Below, in pieces: positions 36,081 through 46,766 of a DNA stretch of 64,000 bases. The position numbers were made by a program, and so were the translations under genes. The stretch is from assembly GCA_029718625.1 (NCBI GenBank), contig JAINUF010000034.1, positions 405,001 to 469,000 of the forward strand. The letters are read 5' to 3'. The notes under the pieces are model-generated. The model had not been told where the DNA came from, made no database searches, and worked only from the letters and a program-made list of their open reading frames with translations. This DNA is from Synaphobranchus kaupii (lineage: Eukaryota; Chordata; Actinopteri; Anguilliformes; Synaphobranchidae). Position 1 is the stretch's first letter. Each line of letters opens with the position of its first letter.

Positions 36081-37611
36081 CACTACTCACAAAAAGTTAG
36101 GGATATTCGGCTTTCGGGTGAAATTTCAGGATGAACCTAAAATGCACTATAACCTTTACAGGTGAAATTAATTTGACCTTCTCTAAACTTTTGAATGCAC
36201 ATGTCCAACTATTCAATGTTTCAGTACTTTTTGCACAACTTGCTGTTCTCTAACAAGGAGCTGAACGGCAAAATTCACAACAGGTGTTTGATCCATGAAT
36301 CGACCAATAAATTTCCTGGTTCAATTAGAATTGGTATTTAAACAGTCCTCTTCATCATGCTGTTCACATTTTGACATCATGAGACCAAGACGACACCTAA
36401 CAATTGATCAACAGTACCTCGCCATTGCGAGGCTTCAAACAGGATGTTCTCAGAGGGAAGTGGCCACTGAGCTTAGAGTGTCACAGAGTGTCATCAGCAG
36501 GTTGCAACAGAGATACAGAGAGACTGGAAGAGTCACAGAAAGGCATAGAAGTGGACGTCCTTTGGCCACATCCCACACTGATGACCGCTTCATTGTGAAC
36601 AGTGCCCTGCGGAACCGGATGATGAATGCCACTCAACTCCAGGCACATTTAAGGGAGGTGAGAGGCACCCAAGTGTCACGTCAGACCATTCGAAACCGTT
36701 TACATCAGCGTGGTCTGCGTGCTAGACGACCTGCAAGGGTACCTGACCACACCACCAGGCACAGGCGTCATCGTCTTGCATGGGCCAGGGAGCATTTACG
36801 CTGGACGAGGGACCAGTGGGCCTCAGTGCTGTTCTCTGATGAAAGTCGATTCACGTTGAGCAGAAATGATGGCCGCCAACGATGTTGGAGACGTCAAGGA
36901 GAGCGCTATGCATCAGCCACTGTTGTCACCAGACGACCCTTTGGTGGTGGCGGTGTTACAGTGTGGGCAGGTGTGTCTAGTCAATACAGAACTGCCCTAC
37001 ACTTTGTGAATGGTACAGTGACAAGCCCATACTACCTGAATAACATCATTAATCCAGTCATTGTGCCCCTGCATGAACAACACAGGCCTAATTTCATCTT
37101 CATGGACGACAATGCTCCAGCTCATCGAGGTCACATCATTAGGGAAAGGCTGCTGGAGACTGGGGTACCTCAAATGGAGTGGCCTGCACTTTCTCCAGAC
37201 CTGAATCCCATAGAAAACCTATGGGATCAGCTGACTCACCGTGTAGAGGCTCGTAACTCTGTACCCCAGAACCTCAATGACCTGAGGGCCGCCCTTCAAG
37301 AAGAGTGGGATGCCATGCCTCAGCAGACAATAAGTCGACTTGTGAACAGCATGAGACGTCGTTGTCAAGCTGTAATTGATGCTCAAGGGCACATGACAAG
37401 TTATTGAGACATTGACATTTTTGTTGTGGTATACCCACCACTGTTGTTGGCTTTTGTTTCAATAAATTGTTTGAGATGAGGAAATCACCATTGCATGCTT
37501 CTACTTAAATGCCCTACTTTCATGATACGTATAATATCACTGTAGCGTGAACTTACATTTTCCATAAATTTCACCCGAAAGCCAAATATCCCTAACTTTT
37601 TGTGAGTAGTG
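36081..37611 (+). mobile_element. Complete Tc1-like transposon, apparently intact
   Basis: It is 1531 bp, flanked by TA on both sides (36079-36080 and 37612-37613). Terminal inverted repeats of about 46 bp start CACTACTCACAAAAAGTTAG and differ at one position (ATTCGG against ATTTGG). It contains one full-length open transposase. The near-identical repeats and uninterrupted frame suggest recent insertion. It lies in stim2 intron 1, in the same orientation as stim2. Confidence 0.95.
36379..37407 (+). CDS. Tc1-like transposase, full-length, DD34E
   Basis: Cut-and-paste transposase of the IS630/Tc1/mariner superfamily. From the chosen ATG ([20 protein letters not shown]) it has 342 residues, the usual Tc1 length. 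The frame is open 28 codons further upstream (36295), but family proteins start near the helix-turn-helix. Seen in order: helix-turn-helix ([20 protein letters not shown]), GRP linker (RHRSGRP), second DNA-binding motif ([20 protein letters not shown]), then the catalytic triad in [21 protein letters not shown] and [12 protein letters not shown], with 34 residues between the second Asp and the Glu. The basic segment RARRPAR may help nuclear import. No frameshift or stop was seen. Start choice is inference. Confidence 0.93.
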   Translation: MRPRRHLTIDQQYLAIARLQTGCSQREVATELRVSQSVISRLQQRYRETGRVTERHRSGRPLATSHTDDRFIVNSALRNRMMNATQLQAHLREVRGTQVSRQTIRNRLHQRGLRARRPARVPDHTTRHRRHRLAWAREHLRWTRDQWASVLFSDESRFTLSRNDGRQRCWRRQGERYASATVVTRRPFGGGGVTVWAGVSSQYRTALHFVNGTVTSPYYLNNIINPVIVPLHEQHRPNFIFMDDNAPAHRGHIIRERLLETGVPQMEWPALSPDLNPIENLWDQLTHRVEARNSVPQNLNDLRAALQEEWDAMPQQTISRLVNSMRRRCQAVIDAQGHMTSY

Positions 37612-37617
37612 TATATA

Positions 37618-38750
37618 CAGTGCTGCTCGAAAGTTTGTGAACCCTTTAGAATTTTCTGTATATCTGCATAAATTCAATCTAAAATGTGATCACATCTTCA
37701 TCTAAGTCCTAAAACCTGATAAAGTGAACCCAGCTCAACATAAAACATTATTCTTTTATAATTTATTTATTGAGCAAAATTATCCAACATTAAATACTTT
37801 GTTGGAAAAAGTATGTGAACCCTTGGATCACACATATTTTTAAAGTATCATATTTAATATTTGGTCGCATATCCTTTGCATGCTGTTACTTCCTGAAGTC
37901 TGTGACCAATCAATATCAAAAGACTCAATATCTTATTTTCAGGTACTGTTACAAGCGATACTAGAACCTCTCTGCATTTGAATGGATCTCTATGGGAATT
38001 TGGGGGTGAGACTAGATTCAGCTGTAAATTACACAGGTACAGTATGGAACACATGACTGGCTAAATGGCTGTAAGTCATCCAGGGTCTAAGGTATCAAAC
38101 AAGCCCCAAACCATTACTCTACAGCCAGATATGGAGTGGATGTAGATGGATCACTTTAAGGGTTTCTTCTCCTGACTTTTTTCCCCATAGAGTTCTAGAA
38201 GAAAATTTGTCAGGAGAAACAACCCTTAAAGTGATCTATCCATATCTACTGCATATCTGACAGCAGAGTGATGGCTTGAGGCTTGTTTCATACCTCAGAC
38301 CCTTGATGACTTACAGCCATTTTACCAATCATGTATTCCATACTGTTCCAGCATAATTTACAGCGGCAGTGTAGTATAATGGTTAAGGAACTGGACTTGT
38401 AACTGAAAGGTTGCAGGTTCGATTCCCAGGTAGGACACTGCTGTTGTACCCTTGAGCAAGGTACTTAACCTGAATTGCTTCAGTATATATCCAGCTGTAT
38501 AAATGGATAAATGTAATAAGAAGTTGTGTAAGTCGCTCTGGATAAGAGCGTCTGCTAAATGCCTATAATGTAATAATGTAAATCTAGTACCTCCCCCCAA
38601 TTCCCATAGAGATCCATTCAAATGCAGATACGTTATAGTATCGCTTGTAAGAGTACCAGAAAATAAGATATCAAGAGTCTTTTGATGTTGTTGGGTCACA
38701 GACATCAGGAAGTCATGGCATGCAAAGGATATGCAACCAAATATAAAAAA
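37618..38750. mobile_element. Foldback Tc1-type MITE, left end and duplicated core
   Basis: It starts CAGTGCTGCTCGAAAGTTTG after TA (37616-37617). The interior is a large inverted repeat: 37850-38200 is mirrored by 38200-38745 around a centre near 38160-38230, with the shared core module in both arms. The right arm is interrupted by a SINE (38365-38578). The matching right terminus is absent; the element runs into a Sleeping Beauty-type end. Confidence 0.75.
38365..38578 (+). repeat. Near-complete tRNA-derived SINE with L2-type tail
   Basis: The head has A box TGGTTAAGGAACTGG and B box GGTTCGATTCC. The body contains CTGTTGTACCCTTGAGCAAG and ATATCCAGCTGTATAAATGG. The tail is GTCGCTCTGGATAAGAGCGT, then CTGCTAAATGCC and a TATAATGTAATAATGTAA end. 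The tail hairpin (GCTCT stem, GGATA loop) is the recognition structure described for eel UnaL2-type LINEs. It is inserted into the core of the 37618 MITE. Confidence 0.9.
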
Positions 38751-39000
38751 TTTAAAGGCACAGTCAACTTAGTGTATGTAAACGTCTGACCCACTGGAAT
38801 TGTGATATAGAGGATTAAAAGTGAAATAATCTTTAAACAATTGTTGGAAAAATGACTTGTGTCATGCACAAAGGAGATGTCCCAACTAACTTGCCAACAC
38901 TTTGTCAAACTATAGTTTGCTAACATGAAATCTGTGGAGTGGTTAAAAATTAGTTTTAATGACTTCAACCTAAGTGTATGTAAACTTCCGACTTCAACTG
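38751..39000 (-). mobile_element. Solitary Sleeping Beauty-type IR/DR end
   Basis: The inner (38771-38790, AGTGTATGTAAACGTCTGAC) and outer (38973-38992, AGTGTATGTAAACTTCCGAC) direct repeats lie about 200 bp apart within one terminal repeat, the IR/DR layout of salmonid-type Tc1 elements. The spacer (TGTCATGCACAAAGGAGATG, ATTGTTGGAAAAATGACTTG) also agrees with what I know of that family. The outer tip CAACTG is followed by TA (39001-39002). The partner end and transposase are absent. Confidence 0.9.
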
Positions 39001-39002
39001 TA

Positions 39003-39984
39003 TATATATATATATATATATCGTACAGATGTTTAAGTATCTGTGAATCTTCTGGGAGCAGATCCAAAGTCAGACCTGAGTACTGACACCCCAAAGTGTG
39101 GTGATGGCCTTTTTTAAATAGACACAGACAGCAAATAAAATAAAAAAAAGTGATAAATGAATATTTAGGAACCCTAAATTTCCATTGTCTTCCCAAGAGT
39201 TTGTACCAGAGTGCTGCTCCCATACATATGTCTTTACACCGCTTCCCCCATACATTCTGCCAGCTGATCCATGGTCGCCGTGAATACTGAGATTAATCTT
39301 AGATTAGACTGGGCTCTGGGCCATAGGTACTTGGCCAGATGTGCCCGTCGAAGCCCCGCTGTCTGTCGTCGGATTGATATATTTCTGGCGCTGCCATTTC
39401 AGGGGGCATGGAGCCACGCACCGCAGTCAACATTTGAACAGGAAGAACGGGGTCAAGACAAATTTACGAGCCAGGATTCTTGGGACATGTAAATATGCAG
39501 GGCCACGTGCAGCGAGAAGGGAAATGAAAACATCTCTTTGCAGAAGAAAGCCATACTGGCGTGATGTCAAGAGCTTCAGGTTGTAGCCTAATTAAGGAGA
39601 GTGAAGTGTTGGTTTAGACAATGTTTATATTAGCCTTGTTAGTTATGAATGAACGACTGTGATAATTAGTCTTGTGTTGGTGTGACAGAATACGGGCTAC
39701 AAGTCTGTCAGGCCATTTGTATACTTTCCTTCTTTTGTTTTAACCAGACACTGCTTTTAAATCTGAAGTCCTGTAGCATTTCCTGCTGTTGGCAGGAGCC
39801 CCTGATGCTTCAGATTCCCAAATGTTTCCTCTTCTTAGTTAATTGCCCCTCCGCCGCCTTGCGACTGTAGGGCCAAGGCAACTGGTGTGGGTCAGTCTAA
39901 CAAGGGGTCTTGGTGACGGGATGATTGTAAATGACTTTGATGGCGCTATCGAGGTGATTATATGATCTCTGGCTATAACACAGG
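39003..39984. other. stim2 intron 1 segment, no gene recognised
   Basis: It begins with the remainder of a TA run (to about 39021). No defined repeat or exon is identified in the rest. Confidence 0.5.
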
Positions 39985-39992
39985 GTCTGTAG

Positions 39993-41558
39993 TAGGGGTG
40001 TGCAGCGATGCCACTATCTGTATCTGTATTTGTTCAACCATTAACAATATCTGTATCTGTATCTGTATTCGGATTAGAAACCGGAAGTGGGCGTGGCTTC
40101 GACCGGAAGTTGTGTTACATATAGGAAATGTGATCTTTTCTAGTCTAAAATTAATTGTTATTGCAATTTATGAGTGTTCACTGTCTTTTTTTTTTCTTTT
40201 CAAAACTTTTTATAAGAACTATATTCTGTGCTTTATACTTACTTATCTATCGTTTTGTTTTGTTAAAGGTTGTGTTTGTTAACCTATTTGAACCCCCCCA
40301 CACTGAACAATAATTTTGGGTAAGAACTGGAAAAAATCTGAGGTACAATATATAATCAACTCAGAATGAAAAGGCAGTTTTATAAAAACATCAAACCATT
40401 TCATTATACATTTGAATGGAAACTATTTCCACAATAACAGCCCTTTCTACCTGTTGTGATTTCATATTGTACTTTTTTGTTATTTTTTTATTTTACTATA
40501 TGAACTTGAATACATAAATAATTATTTATAGTAATATTATTATCATTACTACTATTTTTATTGTTATCCTTTATAAAATTCAAGGAGAACACTTAAGGAT
40601 TATAGCCTAATTATTTATTGAGAAAACACTCGAAATGAAAAAAGTAAATTGAACAGTCCAACAAGATGCATTTCTGAGCTCGCAGTAACAACAAAGTTCT
40701 AGAACACCTGAAAAGCTTTTAATTCAAGAAAATGAAAAAAAAAGTTGGGACATGGCGGCATTTCAACAGCTTTTTAATATGCTTTTAGTATACCATTGGT
40801 TAAAACTGATCACCGCGACAAGCCTAGTTAAAACATTTTTTCTGCAGTGTAAAACGTCACATTTTCGTTTTATTAATTGCGTTGCAAGTTTGGGCTCATG
40901 GAATGGCGAGATTGACGGAATTGATTACGCAGGAATACGGAGGGAGAACGGACGGTCAGTACAGTTTAAAAATACAAACACAACTAGCATAAATACAATA
41001 ATGATTTTGATAGCCAGTAAGTGACATTTCAAAACGGGACATAGGTTACTGATTCTAGCTGTTCCTTTGCTTTCTTTTAAAAGGTGTTTTTACGTTCTGA
41101 AAAAGTATCGGTATTAAGAGCAGCTTTAAAGGGATATCATTTGCATGCAAGATGTTGAGATTCTTCATTTAACATTTTGTTTCTTTTTTTTTTGCTCTCA
41201 CAAGATTGACATCGGCCTATATAAACAAGGCACACTGCTCGATTATAGCGAGCACATTAAAGCTATAGGTTGAGTATCAGTAATTTCAGGGACTGCCGAT
41301 TGAGTCACATGGCCCGTATCGAACGGCTCCATCCCAAATGATATTTTTTAATGTTTTAATAAACAAATAAACAATCCAATGCTTAATTCTTTAGAGTTCA
41401 GAAGAGGCATACAGACAGGTGGGCACTGAATCAAAGATTTCCCTGCTGAAATGTAATTATTTCCCGCATCCAAATTATGAACTGGCAACTTCGGATCTGT
41501 TTCCAACCCACGAACTGTGCATTTCTGTATTTCGGCTTCGGCTTCGGGCACACCCCTA
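39993..41558. mobile_element. Non-autonomous hAT element, perfect 8-bp TSD
   Basis: The ends are TAGGGGTGTGC and the exact complement GCACACCCCTA. The octamer GTCTGTAG occurs directly on both sides (39985-39992 and 41559-41566). Subterminal repeats (CTATCTGTATCTGTATTTG at left; TTCGGCTTCGGCTTCGGGC at right) are typical of hAT ends. At 1566 bp it has no hAT transposase; the 90-residue frame at 40752-41024 is not recognised. The right end is 320 bp upstream of stim2 exon 2. Confidence 0.9.
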
Positions 41559-41878
41559 GTCTGTAGCCATGGTGTCCCCCAGTGATGATGTCACAGTAGG
41601 AACACAGTGCTGTTCTGTTGCTGCTCGCTGACATGCTACAGTTCTCGAGATGTGGTGTTAGTTTTAACTTTATATCCCTTGCTATGTCCAAGGTTTGACT
41701 CAACTCATTAGCATTTCATGGCGTTTTGTTTTCTCTTAGATTTCTGTGCTTTGTATTCATTTTCTTTTTATATTGTTCATTGTTTTATCACAACTTAAAT
41801 TTGATTCTATAACAGAATAATGTGGAATCTATGGTGCCGCTCCTGGCCGAACTCTGATCTTTGACCTTTGCCCTTTAG

Positions 41879-42009
41879 ACCCCTGCCTTACTGTGTTTCC
41901 ACGATGTGTGGGCGAGGCGGACCGCTACAGCCTGGAGGCTATGCGACACATTCACAAACAGCTGGACGATGACAACGATGGGGGCATCGAAGTCAATGAG
42001 AGCGTTGAG
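41879..42009 (+). CDS. stim2: stim2 coding exon 2 (canonical EF-hand)
   Basis: Following a CCCTTTAG acceptor, the exon encodes residues 48-91: DPC..., then the helix SLEAMRHIHKQL and the calcium loop DDDNDGGIEVNE (residues 77-88; ligands at D77, D79, D81, E85 and E88). This luminal EF-hand binds ER calcium; its release triggers STIM oligomerisation. Two cysteines (C50, C57) match the luminal pair known in STIM proteins. The donor GAG|gtacgt ends in phase 0. The residue before the final Glu is Val (ESVE), where vertebrate STIM proteins I know have Asp (ESDE). Confidence 0.95.
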
Positions 42010-42806
42010 GTACGTGTCTGTCACACATTTATTTATTTTTACTAACCCCAAAACTGGCACAGGATATGTCAATGACTGATTTGCATGATAAATTGACATA
42101 TATGATATGTCAATATCAATGACTGATCAGTCTGGTAGATCAAATTCAGAACTGGTCACCAAGACAAAAAACATGTTTAAAAAAAGTATAACTGAAGTCA
42201 TTCAGTGGAAATGCTGGATATGCAATTGAATCAATTTTATTTTCCCCCTAATATGAGTCACAACGTGGCCACAGCGGCTCTAGAGTGAGATGTCTAACTG
42301 ACATGCCAGCTGAGTCAGGCTCATCCAAGACTTATTGGAAAATATGAGCATCAAACACAATTTCTGCTACATGTGTCAGAAGTAATTTTTAACTCTTACA
42401 GCACAGTTTGTGATACTGGACCTTGTGAAGCCATGTAGTATGTTTATAGGGGTAATTTAGGATTTCACAAGAGGTGTTGGGTTTGGACCCATCCCACGAC
42501 AGGGTAAGGAAGCGCGCTCCAAATTGGAGTTGTCATCTCTTACGCCATGTAAGAGGTGCACCATGTACCTCAGTCCAGACTTTATAAGGCAACAAAAAGC
42601 ATGGAGTCGGTGTGGACTTATATGATCACTGAAAACAGTACAAACAGTTGATTTTGTAGTTTCCTTCTCTGGGTCGCTTGCAATATTTTTGACAGAAATA
42701 GCAAAGGTTAAATTACCATGATCCTGAATAACACTCATGCTCTATTTTCAGTATATTTAAACATTTTTGTTGGCGTGAGTGACATTTGGAGCGTGAAACT
42801 ATTTTT

Positions 42807-42840
<34 letters not shown>

Positions 42841-43543
42841 CTCAGTTCACTCTTGGTTGAGTGTGCACCGTGCAGAGGATCCGTTCCAGATTCATAGATG
42901 CATCAAAGTGGAAATTTTCTGGAACAAAAAAACTCTTAAAAATTAGAAACTAATGCAAAACAATATTAGTATAGCAAAGCAATCAAAATTGCTGTGTATT
43001 TGCATGTTCAAATGATGATATCATGTTATACAACAATGAGATCCGAACGAGTAACGCGATTGGACGAGACGCATTCCACCAGTATTTAGCATAACTGCAC
43101 TGCCAGTGCGTAGACGCCTTCTATAGAGCATTGCCTAGGAAGCATAAACAACAACAATAGCAACAGCAACAGGGTGCTAGCAATTTGGCGAATCCGAAAT
43201 AAAGAATGAGTTAATCAAAAGTTATCATTACAATATTTTTTCATTACTTACTAAACGTTTATGTTAACATTGTTGTATAGACCTGCGGCGATGTCACAGC
43301 AGTGATTATATTTCCAAAAACGCACTCCCTCTCGCACTCCATCTATTGCTTAAATAGAAGCATCACAATATACAGTATGTGTCATCATATGTGATTTAAT
43401 ATAAGCGCAAAATTATTTGCACATCATACAAGATGTTAGTATTTATTGAAATAGTGCAATTCATCAGGCCATTTAAGCCCCTGCTTAAATGAAGATTAAA
43501 TTAATTCAAGGTTAAATTAAAGTCCATCAAAATGTGACACGCA
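42010..43543. other. stim2 intron 2, first part
   Basis: A GT microsatellite lies at 42812-42839. No other defined element or exon is recognised. Confidence 0.5.
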
Positions 43544-44514
43544 TTAAAGGGTAAGTTCGCTATTTTGGACCTTGGACCCTATTTGCGGTCCGTCTTCCAT
43601 GAACCTGACCCATGAAGTCCATTTTTTCGCTGATCGGTCCAGTATTGAGTTCGCTACAGATTTCCTGTAGGCTCTCACTGGGCTACAATAGAAGTCAACG
43701 GGGCAATTAGAAATGTTCGATAAATGTGCTTTCATGTACAATAAATGAGACGGGAAGCTCAGGGTGTATTGTTACCGGTCTCAGTATGCTCTCCTGTGAA
43801 ATGTATCTCAATCCGAACATTTTTACGTGCTTGGCATGGCTTGGAAGTAAGCATTTCTCTGTTGCTTGTTTTCGCTGCTCCCGCGGAGTACTATGTGTCG
43901 GGGGTAGGGGAGCGGGAAGGTGTGCCGGCCGTTTACAAAACTATCTAGTTGAGCAGTCTGCGTTTGTTTACCTGCAGCAACGTAGGCTACAATTTCCACA
44001 AAAAAACTTGGATGATGGATGACTATAATGATTACGAAGACGAAGAATTCGATTTTGACTTTGACGTTACTGGCTACAGATTTGAGCCAGAATACACGGA
44101 CACGGAACTACAAGAGATGGATGATAAGAGAGCAAGAGAAGAGAGAGAGGCTGAAGTTGCGCAGGTAATGTTATCCGAAGTCAGTGCGAGGTAGTGCGGT
44201 CGGAGAAATAGTTCTGTTTCAAATGGAACTGTTGTTTCAACGTTCGGTTTGCGTTTACGATAGCCATTCACAGGAGAGCATACTGAGACCGTAAGAATAC
44301 ACACTGAGCTATAAAAGCACATTTATCGTTGTTTTTCCATAACATTTCTAATTGCCCCGTTGATTTCTATTGTAGCCCAGTGAGAGCCTACAGGAAATCT
44401 GTAGCGAACTCAATACTGGACCGATCAGCGAAAAAATGGACTTCATGGGTCAGGTTCATGGAAGACGGACCGCAAATAGGGTCCAAGGTCCAAAATAGCG
44501 AACTTACCCTTTAA
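43544..44514 (+). mobile_element. TTAA-flanked long-TIR element, copy 1
   Basis: The element is bounded by TTAA (43544-43547 and 44511-44514), with ends AGGGTAAGTTCGC and their exact complement. Near-perfect inverted repeats run about 168 bp and continue with gaps to roughly 43805 and 44250. Together with copy 2 at 46767 it defines the borders. TTAA targets are used by piggyBac and Kolobok transposons; the AG-starting terminus suits Kolobok better, but a 3-bp TAA duplication (Harbinger) cannot be excluded. It carries an exon-like coding segment but no transposase. Confidence 0.85.
44012..44164 (+). CDS. Exon-like segment in TTAA element (P2X7-like leader?)
   Basis: An open frame starts at ATG (MMDDYNDYEDEEFDFDFDVT), continues with GYRFEPEYTDTELQEMDDKR and AREEREAEVAQ, and stops at CAG|gtaatg, a good 5' splice site. 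The acidic start and the YRFEPEYT motif resemble the leader of fish proteins annotated as P2X7 C-terminal (ballast) domain-like, but this is from memory. No following exon is seen in the element, so it is probably a first exon retained in a deletion derivative. Function is unknown. Confidence 0.5.
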
Positions 44515-46195
44515 CAGAGGAATCATCACAGATGGTTCTGCATAGAGCAAAGTGAGTTAGCTATGATACTTCATATACATTATGAACATCTATTTTTATG
44601 TTTTTGCAGTAAGATATTTTTACATGTTATGACAGCCCTGTAACTGAGATTGATGTTACCCTCAGTAGCTTTAGGAATACACAGAACTTCGAGGACATGA
44701 AAGAGTTCAGACTTCAGACACAAATCCTCGCAAATATTACAAGAACATTTCCCAATCACAGTGAAAAGGAATTGGTGATTATTCATTATTTCCTCCACCT
44801 AAGTATTTGCTGTAGATTCATTGCCTGACATGCTTCAGCCCAGCTTTTGTGAAGACGGATCGATTGGTACTCAAGCGTCAGGACAACCATATGTGACTCA
44901 ACTGCCAGGACAACTATGTATGAATACAAAAATAAGTTGTTACCTGGGTAACTTGACTTGCCCGATAAGATAAGGACAGCTGTGGCAAACAGAACTTTGC
45001 ACTAAGTACAAAGTTCTTTGACCGAGGAAGGACATCAGTTCACCCTGTTTATTAAATATTCTTTAGGGTAAAGCTCTGTGTGCTGCCGAGCTTCCTTTTT
45101 TATTTATTTATGTAATTATCTATTTATTTAATTATTCATTTTTTGCATTTGTCAGTATTGAAGTTACCCAGGTAAATATTTATTAGTGTATTTGAATTGC
45201 AAGTGCCATAAGGATCCTGATAACGGTTCCCTGTACCTGTTACTCATCAATCCAGATCTGAGCTGTTTGATCTTCTGAAGGTCACATGTCCTCTGTCCAC
45301 GGTGGTGCAGCTGAGGGAAAAGGGGCCTCTCTCTGTATGTGGGTCACACTCAGAATGGAGGCGGTGGGTGGGTGGGGGGTTGCTGGTGATAGATTGGGGG
45401 GCTCGCTCACATCTGGTGAAAGGCGTGTCACTGCTTATGTGGGCCACGAGGTCAGCGTCCCGCGCGAAAGCCGAAACCATGTTCCTGCATTGCATCATGG
45501 CTTCACAATCCTTCCCCATACACTGCATGCAGTTCCCAAGGTCTTACATTCATTATATTTAATGATGTAATATTAGTGTTTTTTTCTTTTTCATTTCATG
45601 CATTTCAGCCATTCTTGGACAGTTAAGGAACATAAGGTTGATGAATGAGCTTATATTCATGTGTGTGCCATGGTATTGTGTGTGCCATGGGATTGAAAAG
45701 GCTTTTCACTAGCTGACTATACACGCGCGTGCGTGCGTGTGTGTGTGTAATATACACAATATCCATCTACTGAGTGTCTGTGTTTATATACAGTCTATAC
45801 ATCCTCACAGTATTCTCAATATTTTTACACCGGGCATATGGATAATTTCCTGTCAGCAAACAGGGCACATGTGAAGCTGGCCAAAGATTCTGATTCGGTC
45901 TAGCCTTATATTGTTACCCACTTTATAATCTGACCCGAAGAGTAGTTATTCTAGATATTCTAGTATGGCTGGTCCTGCTATTATATTTCAGTCGTAGGGC
46001 TGATGAGGCAACAAACAGCAGGCACTGTTCTTTTTTTCTTTTATTTTTGAAAACCTAGAAGAGGTACACTGAATGGTGCAAACATTTGCAGACATTCCAT
46101 AAGGAGTGTGGTTTGTTGCCTCTAGCTGTCGGCCCATGCAAATGTATGGGAATGGGAGCAGCCAAACAGGTGTGCTGCAGCAAAGAGTACCAGTC

Positions 46196-46235
<40 letters not shown>

Positions 46236-46766
46236 CGAGTGAGCGAGAGAGAGAGAGAGAGCGTGTGTGCCAGAGTCTTTATGTGCCTGTAGCATGTCCA
46301 TGTGTTCTTTTTATATATGTGCGAGTGTTGCGTCGATAGATGAAAGTGCAGTTGATTTGAATGTTCCAAGGATTTTAGATAAGAGCCTTTCTCTTGAAAT
46401 ACTGAGTGATAATGGTGTTCTATGGTGACGGCGTTTGCATATCGCTTTGAGTAATTCATACCTCTGCAGGATGTGGCATTTACAGGTAAAGTGAAGGAAA
46501 TGCAACAGACTAAAAGGCCTACCTTAATTTCGCACTCGTGCATGAGGGAATATTACAGGGATATGATATCCCACATAGGTGCAAACTAGGGTCAGGACAT
46601 TTTTCGGTTTTCTCTGCATGATTAAAAGCCGATTTGTCCTTGTGACTACATTTTTTTTTGGAGGGGGGCGGGGGGTGCCTAGAGCCCGGTTTACAGCAGC
46701 AGGCCTGTTTCAGAGCGTAGGCTACGTCTTAGAAATCATGGCCTTAAGATTGCCAAACATTTTGAC
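44515..46766. other. stim2 intron 2, between the two TTAA elements
   Basis: It contains a GT/GCGT run near 45726-45748 and a GT plus GA microsatellite at 46198-46261. No gene is recognised. The flanking elements are in direct orientation, so recombination between them would remove this stretch. Confidence 0.5.

Noticed and set aside
36295..36378. Upstream in-frame ATG of the Tc1 transposase as the true start
   Set aside because: The 28 extra codons lack similarity to the family. Tc1 transposases begin close to the helix-turn-helix, so the ATG at 36379 is preferred.
38365..38440. Possible tRNA gene (A and B boxes present); also at 48379
   Set aside because: The A and B boxes belong to a SINE head. 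The body and tail follow directly, and no complete cloverleaf with anticodon and acceptor stem is evident.
40752..41024. 90-codon frame inside the hAT element as a transposase piece
   Set aside because: It has no hAT dimerisation or zinc-finger motifs, and its composition looks random.
43544..44514. Interpreting the TTAA elements as a segmental duplication of the locus
   Set aside because: Identity stops exactly at the TTAA-bounded ends in both copies and the flanks are unrelated, which indicates two insertions.
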